DNA of 64,000 nt from CAYGZM01 sp964354365 (GTDB taxonomy: Bacteria > Planctomycetota > Phycisphaerae > Sedimentisphaerales > Anaerobacaceae): positions 1-64,000 of the forward strand of contig CAYGZM010000004.1 of assembly GCA_964354365.1 (NCBI GenBank), given 5' to 3'. The position numbers were made by a program, and so were the translations under genes. Of this stretch, positions 8,516-18,075 are shown one piece after another. The stretch's first letter is position 1; every line of letters begins with the position of its first letter. The notes beneath the pieces were generated by a model, which saw nothing but the letters and a program-made list of their open reading frames with translations, had not been told where the DNA came from and did not search any database.

Positions 8516-11500
8516 TCAGCGCACCAGGCTTTCTCGGTATTCGTTTGCCGCCCGGTCTATCCGCTCGAGCAGTTGCGCGGCGCCGCGATTGTCCGGGTCC
8601 AGCGACAGCTCCAACCGGCAGGCCCTCCTCGCCGAGAACATGTCTCCCGACCGGGCATAGGCGGCAGCCAGCGCGTAATACACGTTGGGCAGCGTAGCGC
8701 AATTCATCGCCGCCTTTTCGAGGTGCTTGACGGCCCGCAGCGCATCGCCTTCATTCAAACAGCGAAAACCTTCCCTGAAAAGTTCCTCGGCAGCCGGCCT
8801 ATTCTCCATCTCCAGACAATCCAATAACAGCTTCGCAGCGTTCCTTGCCGAGCCTAATACCACCTCCCTCTTGGCGGCAGACAGCAGCCCAGCGCGGAGG
8901 CCGGCATCCATCTGCCGCCCAAGAGCCTCGCACTGCCCTGCGACGATTTCGGGCGCCTGGTGATACGAGCTTTCGATACATTTGAGGGCTGCCGAGAGGT
9001 TATCTCCCTTGAGAAACTCGCTTATGGGCCTCAGGGCAATGCCGGCGGGCGTCAGCTCCCAGGCGGCGTGGGACGTATATGCAAAAGAGGTATCGTTCCC
9101 GGCCAACTCCAGATTTCGCCGCACCTCAATATCGAAACTCCTGGCCTTTTTGCCGCCCGGGACGTGCGAGAAGTCGTGGTTCTGATGAATGATTGTGACC
9201 TTGCTGCTTGCATCAATGACCGGCCGGCCCGCCAGCAACGCCTCTCGAACAAGCCAGTTGTCCCATACATTCCGCCCCAGCGCCAGCGGCGGAATTTCCG
9301 GCCACAGACCCTTCTTGAAGGCGAAATAGTCGATGCCCGTCGGCGCGTGGTAAGCGCCCTCTCGCCCGGCCCGGTCCATCAGCCGCTGCTGCCAGTCTTC
9401 TGCGCCAAAATCAATTTCCTGCGAAATATCAATATCCCACCGCCGACCAACCATCAAAAATTGACTGAACCGCCGGGCGACATTCCCAATTGCTTCGGTG
9501 AAATTATCCATAAGGATTATGTCGGCGTTGACATAGACGCATATCTCATTCGACGCGGCGGCCTGAGCCTTTTGAAATATATCGTCGAGCAGCGGTGTCC
9601 CGAATTCATTCCGCTCCACATTTGGAATATGCCTGCAACCGTACCTGCGAGCGGCATCAGCGACCCCATCATCGTCTCCCAGAAGAATGATTTCAGGACT
9701 TGGCATCAACCGCATCCAACTCCTTATCGCGTTTCTCTGGATCGTTGCAAAGAGACCCGTAAATCCCTTGGGCATCGCAAAAATGGTGAAACCTTTAAGC
9801 TGACCCTGCCGAGCCTGCTTTGAAATACGACCCTGTTCTCCGGCTGCATGATTCTTTACATCTTCATAGAGAATCCGGGCGTTCGGATGAGCAAAACTGC
9901 TGCTGACCTCCGCCTCCAGCATCTTCGCGGCCAAATCAAATCGGCCAAGTCTCACAAGACACACACCCATCCCGTAGAACGCCCCACTGATGTTTGATGT
10001 AAGACCAGCCGCCCGATTCAAACAGCCCAGGGCTTGGTCTATACGGCTTGCCGCAAACAATTCAATCGCACGCCGGCACAACGCCCCCGCCTGTTGACCG
10101 GCTGCAACATCTTTCTCTTCGTAAATACATATTTGGTCCACGGGGTTATGATGCAGATTCCCCGTAAGGCTATTGAATCCCTCTAAATCGAAACCCTCCC
10201 CGGCCGTGTTTGCAGGACCCGCGGGGCACTCAAACATTACCACCTTGCCGCCCGGTTCGAAAATCAAGTCGACCTTGTTGCGATTCACCCACTCCATCAG
10301 CGGCACTATTTCCGGAAAGCCTATGAAGAAGCCCCCTTTCCAGTAGGGCGCATAATGACCCTCAAAACAGCCAAGATAATCGATCTCCTTGTCAACAACC
10401 TGCTTGAAGAATTCTGAAACGCTACGCTCCGACACTTGCTCACTGCAATACCACAAGTCATCCACCGCTATCACGTGACTTCGCGGCAAGGCCGGCACGG
10501 CATTATTGAGAACATGTGCCATAATCGGAGCATTTGGGGTGTCATGCGCATCAACATAAAGTATGAGTCTATCCTCTTCAGACCAGAGCCGCCTGAAGTC
10601 CGTTTTCAGAATGTCTTGTTCAAGAAGTCTTACTCCGGACAGTTCAACAGGAAGGACTTTTTGGCTTCTAAACAGTGGCTTGAATGACAAATCAATAGCA
10701 ATCACTTCTGCTTTGCTTTTAGCCGCAAGCCAGGCACGCAATGAAAGACCCGAAAGGGTGCCCAACTCTACGATCCTGGTAGGCTCGTATCTATGAACGA
10801 GATCGAGCAGCATATTCAGCGATTTAGGAGTCTGGTCACGGTAATAGAGACGATTTTGAGTTAATGCCAGTGTATCAATCCATTCTTGAAACGGTTTGCG
10901 GTCATTATCCTGCGAAATTACGTTCCTGTTTGTCATCTGGCCTTTCCATCGGCCGCTAATCACGTATTCCTTAAATTCAGTCTGTGCATAGCCCCAGTGT
11001 TCATTATTATTTGTTATTGGCTTACCAGCCTCTATCATCTGCCGGCACCAGACAAGGTATTCTTTTTGATAGTCGAGACCCAGCCGTGACAGAGCTACGG
11101 CTCGGCAGGTCGGACAACGTTCCGTTGTGAGTTTCTGTTTGGCCTCATCACTAACAGCCCAGCTCATATCATGCTCAATGTGGTAAATTCTCATAGGCTC
11201 GGGCAAAATAACCTGATGCAGGCCGCTGACATAGGCCATATGTAGTAGTAGCCCATCTACATAAATAGACCATTTTCGCAGTTCCGGATAAGCTCTGAAC
11301 AAATGCCAATTAGTACGTGACATCAGCGTGAAATCACCACATCCATTCGTATGCAGCTTTTTATCCTTACTGTCATAAATGAAGTGGTCCGATTCCATTT
11401 CCGATATTTTCTTGGTACCATATAGCCCATGAACACGCACAATATTGTTCCGGCAAAACTCCAACTGTTTGTTAATATCTTTACACTCAGGCAGTATTTT

Positions 11501-13516
11501 GCTACCTACATCATGTCGGTCGATACGATAGAAACAGTTCTCATCGAGTCGGCCGCCTGCTAAAAACTGCATCAGCTTATTAGAAAACAGAATGTCGATA
11601 TTGGTCGCTAATACAAATTTTCCCCTTGCCCGTCTGATACCCACGTTCTTGGCTATCATTTGGAAAAATGGGAGCTTATCTGAATTGCCAATGCTGTTAT
11701 GAATTTCTGCCGGTACCTCGATGAATCGAACCGTCAAAGGGCCCAGGTCATCCGGCCAGTCAAGAACCTCATGGAGTCTTTTACTATCTGTCGGCGGATT
11801 CCACTCAACGATTATAAGCTCTGCATCAAGGTTGAACCGCTTGCACTGTTCAGCAAGTCCTTTTGCAAATACCTGCATCCGGTGTAAAATATTTGCATCA
11901 TAGTCATCATTCCGAGAAGCGACCACAATACTCAGATACTTTTCATCAACTGCATGGCTTACTGTCTTATCTAAGATTTTTTCTTGGTTGTCTTGTTGTA
12001 TTCTCGACACTGGGACAGCACTTAAGCGTTTTTGTGTCTTTGGCAGTTTAGTTGAAAGAGTAGGAAGACTAAGCGGTTTTCTGGATGCGACAAACACAGA
12101 CCTTGTATTAACTCTACCTTTAACAGGTGCTGGCCAATTCAGTGGAAACTCATGATGGTCAGGTTGTGTAATTGTTACATATACAAACGGAAAGTACTTC
12201 TTAAGTTCGGCCAGAACCCAGTCTCTACCCGGACAACATCCAATCCCTTCGATACTTTGATTAAGATGATTTCTGTTTTCGCTTGTAGGGTTAATTTCAC
12301 CGTTATCTACAGTACTAACACATGTTTCAATCAGAAAAAGCTTACGACAGACTGAGGATAGCTCTTTAATACATAAGCTTGGATTACTGAGATGATACAA
12401 AGTCCCGTAACAGTAGATAATATCAAACTCTCCGAAACGCTTATGACTGCCTGGGACACTTAAATCTGCCAATTCGACTTTCCGGTGGGGATATCGACGC
12501 ACATGCTCCGCAACATTTTCAGGACGTGCGTCGGTTGATAAAACCTTGCAGCTAAGTTCCTCAAAAAATGCAGTGTGCCACCCCAGACCCGAACCGACCT
12601 CCAAAACAGATTGGTGAGCTAATTCCAACCCTAAAGAGCCCAAATGTTCCTGCCTGGCTTTGTTTATCTCGATTGCGACCTGGTCATCAAACACTTGAAA
12701 ACCTATTGATTTGGTATTAGATTGATTTTGTGGCCGCTTTCCAGGTAATTCAAATGCACAAGACGGAGATGTAATTATGTGGGGTTTCGTCACGCTTACT
12801 CTCTTAGACTGATAGAAATACATATCTTCATGACTGACTTTTGCGTAACTATACCCTAATGATGTAAGAAATTTTACTATTTCACTTGGAAGGTACCCAA
12901 ATTGTTTAGCATTGCCTTCATAATATTCACAAAAGATATTCGGACGGCACTGCCTTATAAATTCTTCAGCTCCTCTTAAAACAAATAGTTCGCAACCCTC
13001 AGTGTCAATCTTGAGCAAATCTACTTTGCCAATCCCATATTCCCCTGCAAAATCATCAAGCCGTCTAACCTCAACTTCATATTCAACCCATTCTGTAAAT
13101 CTCAAAGGTTTCCCTATACAAGCCAACCCTGATTTCATTCCCGATTTTGGATACTTCAATACTGCCGTGCCGTTCTTATCTGCCAGAGCCAGATGAAGAG
13201 CTTTAACTCTATCCTGAAGATTATTCATGATTATGTTTTGCTTTAAGACTTCGAAAGTAACAGGCGCAGGCTCAAACGCATAGCTTCTCATTGCTGGATT
13301 CATCACGGCAAGCATAGAAAATGCACCGGTATTTGCACCTACGTCAAGAATAACCGGCGATTTGTATTCCAGTGTCCTTTCATAGAAAAACCGCAGCTCA
13401 TCCATCCCCCACGCGGTAGGTATCCCGTTACGAAGCTTGCCCTCCCAGCAGCCGCCTATTTCAGCCGCTCTGGCATCAATCTCTACCTTGAAATCGTCTA
13501 ACAAATATGCCTTCAA
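8516..13516 (-). CDS. Giant mosaic methyltransferase/glycosyltransferase (FkbM + 2 methyltransferases + 2 GT-like domains + TPR)
   Basis: 1666 residues. In order: FkbM-type methyltransferase, about 50-240 (VILDVGANTGAFSML; KIDTEGCELFVLRGAEEF); a second class I methyltransferase, 290-470 (SVLEVGSGLGWHTAFFEEL); a galactosyltransferase-like unit, 525-840 (YLSIVVASRNDDYDANIL); a CmcI-like methyltransferase, 867-1080 (IVELGTLSGLSLRAWLAA, LYVDAHDTPN); TPR, about 1135-1210; a second GT-like unit, 1242-1450 (FTIFAMPKGFTGLFATIQ, VYVNADIILMDNF); and TPR, 1565-1660. It would both add and O-methylate sugars. Base composition changes within the gene: the part coding residues 1 to about 1030 (10400-13516) is clearly more AT-rich than the rest, suggesting fusion of pieces of different origin. 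Confidence 0.85.
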   Translation of the reverse strand: MKAYLLDDFKVEIDARAAEIGGCWEGKLRNGIPTAWGMDELRFFYERTLEYKSPVILDVGANTGAFSMLAVMNPAMRSYAFEPAPVTFEVLKQNIIMNNLQDRVKALHLALADKNGTAVLKYPKSGMKSGLACIGKPLRFTEWVEYEVEVRRLDDFAGEYGIGKVDLLKIDTEGCELFVLRGAEEFIRQCRPNIFCEYYEGNAKQFGYLPSEIVKFLTSLGYSYAKVSHEDMYFYQSKRVSVTKPHIITSPSCAFELPGKRPQNQSNTKSIGFQVFDDQVAIEINKARQEHLGSLGLELAHQSVLEVGSGLGWHTAFFEELSCKVLSTDARPENVAEHVRRYPHRKVELADLSVPGSHKRFGEFDIIYCYGTLYHLSNPSLCIKELSSVCRKLFLIETCVSTVDNGEINPTSENRNHLNQSIEGIGCCPGRDWVLAELKKYFPFVYVTITQPDHHEFPLNWPAPVKGRVNTRSVFVASRKPLSLPTLSTKLPKTQKRLSAVPVSRIQQDNQEKILDKTVSHAVDEKYLSIVVASRNDDYDANILHRMQVFAKGLAEQCKRFNLDAELIIVEWNPPTDSKRLHEVLDWPDDLGPLTVRFIEVPAEIHNSIGNSDKLPFFQMIAKNVGIRRARGKFVLATNIDILFSNKLMQFLAGGRLDENCFYRIDRHDVGSKILPECKDINKQLEFCRNNIVRVHGLYGTKKISEMESDHFIYDSKDKKLHTNGCGDFTLMSRTNWHLFRAYPELRKWSIYVDGLLLHMAYVSGLHQVILPEPMRIYHIEHDMSWAVSDEAKQKLTTERCPTCRAVALSRLGLDYQKEYLVWCRQMIEAGKPITNNNEHWGYAQTEFKEYVISGRWKGQMTNRNVISQDNDRKPFQEWIDTLALTQNRLYYRDQTPKSLNMLLDLVHRYEPTRIVELGTLSGLSLRAWLAAKSKAEVIAIDLSFKPLFRSQKVLPVELSGVRLLEQDILKTDFRRLWSEEDRLILYVDAHDTPNAPIMAHVLNNAVPALPRSHVIAVDDLWYCSEQVSERSVSEFFKQVVDKEIDYLGCFEGHYAPYWKGGFFIGFPEIVPLMEWVNRNKVDLIFEPGGKVVMFECPAGPANTAGEGFDLEGFNSLTGNLHHNPVDQICIYEEKDVAAGQQAGALCRRAIELFAASRIDQALGCLNRAAGLTSNISGAFYGMGVCLVRLGRFDLAAKMLEAEVSSSFAHPNARILYEDVKNHAAGEQGRISKQARQGQLKGFTIFAMPKGFTGLFATIQRNAIRSWMRLMPSPEIILLGDDDGVADAARRYGCRHIPNVERNEFGTPLLDDIFQKAQAAASNEICVYVNADIILMDNFTEAIGNVARRFSQFLMVGRRWDIDISQEIDFGAEDWQQRLMDRAGREGAYHAPTGIDYFAFKKGLWPEIPPLALGRNVWDNWLVREALLAGRPVIDASSKVTIIHQNHDFSHVPGGKKARSFDIEVRRNLELAGNDTSFAYTSHAAWELTPAGIALRPISEFLKGDNLSAALKCIESSYHQAPEIVAGQCEALGRQMDAGLRAGLLSAAKREVVLGSARNAAKLLLDCLEMENRPAAEELFREGFRCLNEGDALRAVKHLEKAAMNCATLPNVYYALAAAYARSGDMFSARRACRLELSLDPDNRGAAQLLERIDRAANEYRESLVR

Positions 13517-13545
13517 TTATTAACCTTTTAACACTTCCGGTGCTT

Positions 13546-14388
13546 TCAACTCTTTATTCTTGCCGTTACACATAAGTGCCAACCGCACCTTCGTTCCATC
13601 CAGCGAAAGACCTTTTCAGGAAGATAGCGAAAATACCATACCTTTTTGTACCGATACGCTTTGTAATCCTCGATGCGATAGGGAAAAATATGTTCGACTT
13701 TCGTCTCCAAGACCTCAAATCCTTCAAGCAGCTCCTCTATGCTTCTCTTTGTAAACGTATAAGTGACCGGGCAGCCGGTTTGAGCTTCGGAATATCGTGC
13801 AATCAGCTCATCCAGTCTCCAAAACGCCCCTTTGGCGTATGTCATCAGCATCGCGAACACCTTCCACGAACGCCGATGATAAACCATTATCTTCAAAATG
13901 CTCCGCGGCCCCATATATTTGCGGATCTCGGAAATGGCCCTCGCAGGACGCGGAGTATGGTGAATTACGCCGAAAGAATAAACCAGGTCGTACTCGCGCA
14001 CCGGCACAACCTCGGAAAGCTCCTCGGCATTCGCCTTGTAAAAATCAATCTTTAATCCATAAACACCCGCCCGCTTTCCGGCGATCTCTAGCGACTTTGC
14101 CGAGTAGTCCACCGCCGTGACCTTCGCCCCGGCTCTGGCAAAATTGATGGTATCGGTTCCTATTCCACACCCCACCTCCAGCACACTCTTATCCTTCCAT
14201 CGTTCAAACTGTGCAAAGCCCCGAATATGCGGCTCAACGAAATACTTCCTTGCCTCAACCTCTTCAAAGTATTCGCGGCTCCCGGCTTCACGCGGAGAAT
14301 GATGCAGATTGCAGGGCCTGGCGTCCCAGAATGCCTCAACCTTCTCCATAGCAACATGGGCAAAGTTTTTTACACTGTCGGCAGACAT
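13546..14388 (-). CDS. Class I SAM-dependent methyltransferase
   Basis: 280 residues. SAM-binding motif I is SVLEVGCGIGTDTINFARAG (about 70-89), followed by VTAVDYSAKSLEIA and the motif YDLVYSFGVIHHTPRPARAI, typical of Methyltransf_11/25 families. The C-terminal half (aromatic, basic) is a likely substrate-binding part. The start overlaps the end of the upstream nucleotide-sugar dehydrogenase gene by 19 bp, a sign of translational coupling. It probably methylates a sugar or lipid intermediate of the glycan made by the neighbouring transferases; the exact acceptor cannot be told. Confidence 0.85.
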   Translation of the reverse strand: MSADSVKNFAHVAMEKVEAFWDARPCNLHHSPREAGSREYFEEVEARKYFVEPHIRGFAQFERWKDKSVLEVGCGIGTDTINFARAGAKVTAVDYSAKSLEIAGKRAGVYGLKIDFYKANAEELSEVVPVREYDLVYSFGVIHHTPRPARAISEIRKYMGPRSILKIMVYHRRSWKVFAMLMTYAKGAFWRLDELIARYSEAQTGCPVTYTFTKRSIEELLEGFEVLETKVEHIFPYRIEDYKAYRYKKVWYFRYLPEKVFRWMERRCGWHLCVTARIKS

Positions 14389-15707
14389 TTGACGTATGCC
14401 CCCAGGCCCAAACCTATGTAGTTAAACTTTGTGAATTTCCGCGACACGAGCTCACGCCAGCTATCCAGCAGAACGCATCCGTCCTTTGCGCTGCTCTCAA
14501 TTCGCTCCCAATCAAGCTCCTTAAACGCCGGCCATCGCGTTAGAAGCACAATAGCATCCGCGCCACGAACACACTCATACGGGTCGCTCCAATACTCAAC
14601 TGCCGGCCCCAACGCCTCTGCCGCATCCTCCAGGGCCGCCGGGTCGTGAACATTTACGCTGTAGCCGGCATCAATAAGTCTGTTTGCCAGCATTATCGAT
14701 TGCGATTCTTCTATCACGTGCGTCCCCTGCTTGTACGATAAACCGAGCAGAGCCACGTTTGCCGCATCCGGCGCGTATGCCTTGATAAGACCATATAGTT
14801 TTTCCACAACCATATCATTAACGGCAACGGTCGCCCGGCTTATCTTCGCCTCATAACCTACATTCATAGTGAAAGTCTGAAACGCAGCATTGTCCCGCGG
14901 GAAACACGTGCCGCCAAATCCCATGCCCGCCCGCAGATATTTGCCGCCCACCCGGCTGTCGAAACCTATCGCCTCGGTAATTGCATCAACGTCGGCGCCC
15001 GGTATCCTTTCGCATATATTGGACAGCTCGTTGGCAAAACTTATCTTCGTCGTAACAAAACAGTTTAGACTCAGCTTGCTGATTTCTCCATTCAGCAACG
15101 ACATCTTTGCGATACGCGGCCTATTTTCGCACGAGCTCAAATAGAGCTGCTCAACCATCTGGGCCGAACGCTCGTCGGATGCGCCGATAAGCACCATATC
15201 AGGTCTTGAAAAATCATGAATTACCGACCCTAAAGCTATGAACTCAGGGTTGTAAACGAGCCCAAAATCCTCCCCGCAAACCTTCCCGCTCAGCTGCTCC
15301 AGCAAAGGCTTAAAAACGCCTTCGGATGAACCGGGCATAACGGTCGAGACAACATCCACCACGTGAAATTCACCCGTGGACGCAAGCACCGGGCCAATCC
15401 GGTGTAATACAGCCTCAACATGCTCGTTCGAGAATCCCCCGTCAGGTCCGCTCGGAGTGGGAACAATAACCAGCGTAATATCTGAATGCCGCACGCCATC
15501 GGCTATCTCGGTTGTCACCGAAAAGTTGCCCCACGCCGTCTCCAGAAGCTCAGCCAGTCCTGTCTCCCTGATGGGACAGCGCTTTTGCCCAAGCTCACTG
15601 ACAAGATAATTGCTCTTATCGACCCCAGTGACTCTATGTCCCTTGGAGGCAAAGTACGCTGCCGTGCATAGACCCAGCTTACCTAAACCAACTACCGACA
15701 GCTCCAT
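14370..15707 (-). CDS. Nucleotide-sugar 6-dehydrogenase (UDP-glucose/GDP-mannose dehydrogenase family)
   Basis: 445 residues, the usual length. The N-terminal Rossmann motif is MELSVVGLGKLGLCTAAYFA. The catalytic cysteine lies in GMGFGGTCFPRDNAAF, near residue 267. The C-terminal domain has LLGLSYKQGTHVIEESQS. The family oxidises the C6 hydroxyl of a UDP- or GDP-sugar to a carboxylate with two NAD+. Here it likely supplies an uronic acid donor for the glycan island. A good Shine-Dalgarno (GAGG) precedes the ATG. The choice between UDP-glucose, UDP-ManNAc/GlcNAc and GDP-mannose cannot be made from the sequence alone. Confidence 0.92.
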   Translation of the reverse strand: MELSVVGLGKLGLCTAAYFASKGHRVTGVDKSNYLVSELGQKRCPIRETGLAELLETAWGNFSVTTEIADGVRHSDITLVIVPTPSGPDGGFSNEHVEAVLHRIGPVLASTGEFHVVDVVSTVMPGSSEGVFKPLLEQLSGKVCGEDFGLVYNPEFIALGSVIHDFSRPDMVLIGASDERSAQMVEQLYLSSCENRPRIAKMSLLNGEISKLSLNCFVTTKISFANELSNICERIPGADVDAITEAIGFDSRVGGKYLRAGMGFGGTCFPRDNAAFQTFTMNVGYEAKISRATVAVNDMVVEKLYGLIKAYAPDAANVALLGLSYKQGTHVIEESQSIMLANRLIDAGYSVNVHDPAALEDAAEALGPAVEYWSDPYECVRGADAIVLLTRWPAFKELDWERIESSAKDGCVLLDSWRELVSRKFTKFNYIGLGLGAYVKCLPTV

Positions 15708-15730
15708 TTTTTACCTCTTTACACACAGCA

Positions 15731-17095
15731 TCAAATGAACTTGTATGTCATACTATCGCTTAGAATCACCTGCTCGTATATTTCATTGTGCGGCTGATAC
15801 GTGCACCGCGGACACTCGCTCTGGACGATAATTCTGTCGTGAATGTCCCAATGTTGTCCGCTGCCCCACAGCTTCTGAATCTCATCGGCGCTTTCGATAT
15901 TCCTGGCCAATTCGAGCTTCGAATCGCCGCGCCTGTCGCAGCAAAGACCAACCGTGAAGGAATCCGCCGGCGCATCCTCGCCCACCGGCGGCTCGATAAC
16001 CGCCGTCATAAATATAGAGTGACACCTGCAGAAGTAGTTTGCACTGGCAAACTGGGAATTGAATTTATGAGTCACTCCATATACCCCAAAAGTCTCGTCG
16101 TCCAGCTCCAGCGCCCTGGTAATCTGTTCTTCAAACAACAGTATCTCCTCTCGTGAGAACGAAATCTCCTTCTCGGTGCCTAACTTATCCCACGTAGTCC
16201 CCACGGGCCTGAAATGAATGTTCTTACACCCGATTCGCTTGGCGAGCTTCGCCGCCTCATAGACCTCGCCGATATTGTCCCGGTATAGAAGATACTTGAA
16301 ACTGACGCCGTAAGCCGGATGTTTCCAACCTAACTTGTTATTGTGCATCCTCGCGTAGTCAACCAGGATGGCCGTATTGCTGGTCACCCTGTCAAACAAG
16401 TCGCACTCGCCCGGCAGCCTTTTCAGCTTGTTGTAGGTCTGCCTCGTAGCCGCATCAACCGATACGCCCACCCATACCGCCTGGGACAGAGAATCAACGA
16501 ACCCGTCCATCATCGTCCCGTTCGTGACCACGCCCACATCAACGTTGTTTGCCGCCACCCTGTCGATGAACCCGCCGGTCGCCGGATTGAGCAGCGGCTC
16601 CCCCCCGCCGGCGATGCAAATCGCCTGCACTCCCGTCTCCCCGAAACCCATCCCCTCACCCCAGCGAGGCAGAAAATCGGCAATCTCCCTCAACGCATTT
16701 TCCGAAAGTGAGCCTCTGCGCTCTCTGCGCACGAATTCCGCATTGCACCAGACGCAGCTCAGATTGCAGAGGTTAGTCGGGTCAACGGTTACAAGCACCG
16801 GCGGCGGAATCGCCCTGCCCCGCTTGATGCCCTTCCATCTGTCAACGTGCGCAAGCAGCTTGTAGCTGTTGAACGGATTCCACCTCTTGCTCGGATTCCA
16901 TTCTCTCCGCGCTTGCTGTGGCACCTGCTGAATTTCGCCCGTGGCCTGGCCGCCCGTAGAAATCGCATCGGCAGGGCCGGCGGCAAAGCCAATCCCCTCC
17001 CCATAACCGTTCCCATCAGCCTTGCTCACTTCAGGCACGTATTTCACCCCCGGCCCCGCCACTTCCCGAACCGCCCTTTTCCTTACGACGAACAT
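15731..17095 (-). CDS. Radical SAM/SPASM-like enzyme
   Basis: 454 residues. The radical SAM cluster motif CxxxCxxC is present at Cys110, Cys114 and Cys117 (NLCNLSCVWC), followed by a glycine-rich AGGGEPLLNP. C-terminal cysteines (CRCHS, CCDRRGD, ECPRCTYQPHNE) suggest one or more auxiliary iron-sulphur clusters as in SPASM proteins. The first 70 residues are low-complexity and include a 19-bp repeat (16936-16954), so the conserved core begins near residue 75. It lies in the glycan operon and could act on a nucleotide sugar, a lipid carrier or a peptide. AAGGA before the ATG supports the start. Reaction unknown. Confidence 0.85.
   Translation of the reverse strand: MFVVRKRAVREVAGPGVKYVPEVSKADGNGYGEGIGFAAGPADAISTGGQATGEIQQVPQQARREWNPSKRWNPFNSYKLLAHVDRWKGIKRGRAIPPPVLVTVDPTNLCNLSCVWCNAEFVRRERRGSLSENALREIADFLPRWGEGMGFGETGVQAICIAGGGEPLLNPATGGFIDRVAANNVDVGVVTNGTMMDGFVDSLSQAVWVGVSVDAATRQTYNKLKRLPGECDLFDRVTSNTAILVDYARMHNNKLGWKHPAYGVSFKYLLYRDNIGEVYEAAKLAKRIGCKNIHFRPVGTTWDKLGTEKEISFSREEILLFEEQITRALELDDETFGVYGVTHKFNSQFASANYFCRCHSIFMTAVIEPPVGEDAPADSFTVGLCCDRRGDSKLELARNIESADEIQKLWGSGQHWDIHDRIIVQSECPRCTYQPHNEIYEQVILSDSMTYKFI
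16936..16954. repeat. 19-bp repeat (identical to 25496-25514) inside the radical SAM gene
   Basis: CGCCCGTGGCCTGGCCGCC occurs here and, identical, at 25496-25514 between flgN and flgJ. Here it encodes part of a Gly/Ala/Thr linker near residues 47-53. Confidence 0.6.
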
Positions 17096-17117
17096 CCGAT
17101 ATTCCTTCTGCCGAAAG

Positions 17118-17444
17118 TCACTTCCTTGCGGCCTGAATAGTGCTGCGATAAACCCCTATTGTCTTTCTGCCCCTGCGAATTCGGTCCAGCTCGCTGCTTA
17201 CCTCGTCTCTCTGGTCGGTGAGAGTCAGTTTCAGATTTCGGTACAACCCAGCTATGTTTTTTCGCTGCCCTTCAAACTCCGCGGACTTAAGTGTCCCGGT
17301 CTGTGCTATTTCTTCAACAATACCGTCCACCTTCTCGCCCAGGGCCTCGACTTCGCTCAGTTTGCCCTGCCGAGCCAGGTCTATCTGCCCTTCCAGCAAC
17401 CTTTGCATCTCGTTCAACAGCCACACTTGCCTGTCTGTGCCCAT
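17118..17444 (-). CDS. Small helical coiled-coil protein, FlgN/FliT-like
   Basis: About 108 residues from the ATG at 17444, one base after the stop of the upstream TPR gene (TAG-T-ATG). The upstream extension of the frame lies in that gene and is rejected. Entirely helical and charged: WLLNEMQRLLEGQIDLARQG, then alternating E/K/R heptads to the C-terminus. Size, composition and the early hydrophobic helix resemble FlgN/FliT-type export chaperones, but no diagnostic motif exists. It sits between a TPR protein and a radical SAM enzyme in the glycan island. It could be a chaperone for a glycosylated export substrate; this is a guess. Confidence 0.6.
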   Translation of the reverse strand: MGTDRQVWLLNEMQRLLEGQIDLARQGKLSEVEALGEKVDGIVEEIAQTGTLKSAEFEGQRKNIAGLYRNLKLTLTDQRDEVSSELDRIRRGRKTIGVYRSTIQAARK

Positions 17445-17445
17445 A

Positions 17446-18075
17446 CTACCCCCCCGCCTGCTTCCGCCCGGCCAGGCTGTGCTCCACCTCCTCCAATAGA
17501 TTCGCCGCATCCTCATTGCCCGGATTCAACGCCAGCAGGTCCGCAAGCAGCGCACTGGCCTGCTCAAGCCGGTTCTCCTTGACGTAAAGCGCCGCCAGGG
17601 AAAACATCACCGAGCCGTCGCCGGGGTGCATATCGAGATATACTTCAAGATAGTGGATGACCTTGCCGAACGACCCCATCCTGCAGGAAGTCTGAAACAG
17701 CCCCAAAAGAGCCGTTAGATTGTCCGTATCCAGCTCCAGGCATCGCAAATAAAAGTCAAATGCCTGCTGGAAATCTTCTCTCTCTTGCGCAACCATAGCC
17801 AGCCCCGCGTAGGCCTTGGAACAGTCGGTATCCAGCCGACAGGCAACCCGAAACGCTATCTCCGCATCCTCAAGAAGTCCCTTCTGCAGCGCGACCACGC
17901 CGAGCCCAACATAAGGACCGGACTCGTCCGGTCCCAGTGACGCCGCTTTCTCGTAGCACTTCTGTGCCTGCTCATAGCTGCCCACCGATGTGTAACAGTC
18001 GCCAAGCTCCTGCAGCACTCCATAACGCTGCGTCGTATTCTCATGCTCAGAAATATTGCCCCGTGTTATTTCCAT
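17446..18075 (-). CDS. TPR protein
   Basis: 209 residues, almost wholly tetratricopeptide repeats: GDCYTSVGSYEQAQKCYEKA, then GLGVVALQKGLLEDAEIAFR, GLAMVAQEREDFQQAFDFYL and further helices to about 200. No signal peptide, so probably cytoplasmic. It overlaps the end of the upstream GT2 gene by 10 bp, and the next gene starts 1 bp after it: a tightly coupled set. GAAGGA precedes the ATG. TPR modules also end several of the neighbouring transferases, so this one may scaffold the glycosylation complex. Confidence 0.8.
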   Translation of the reverse strand: MEITRGNISEHENTTQRYGVLQELGDCYTSVGSYEQAQKCYEKAASLGPDESGPYVGLGVVALQKGLLEDAEIAFRVACRLDTDCSKAYAGLAMVAQEREDFQQAFDFYLRCLELDTDNLTALLGLFQTSCRMGSFGKVIHYLEVYLDMHPGDGSVMFSLAALYVKENRLEQASALLADLLALNPGNEDAANLLEEVEHSLAGRKQAGG

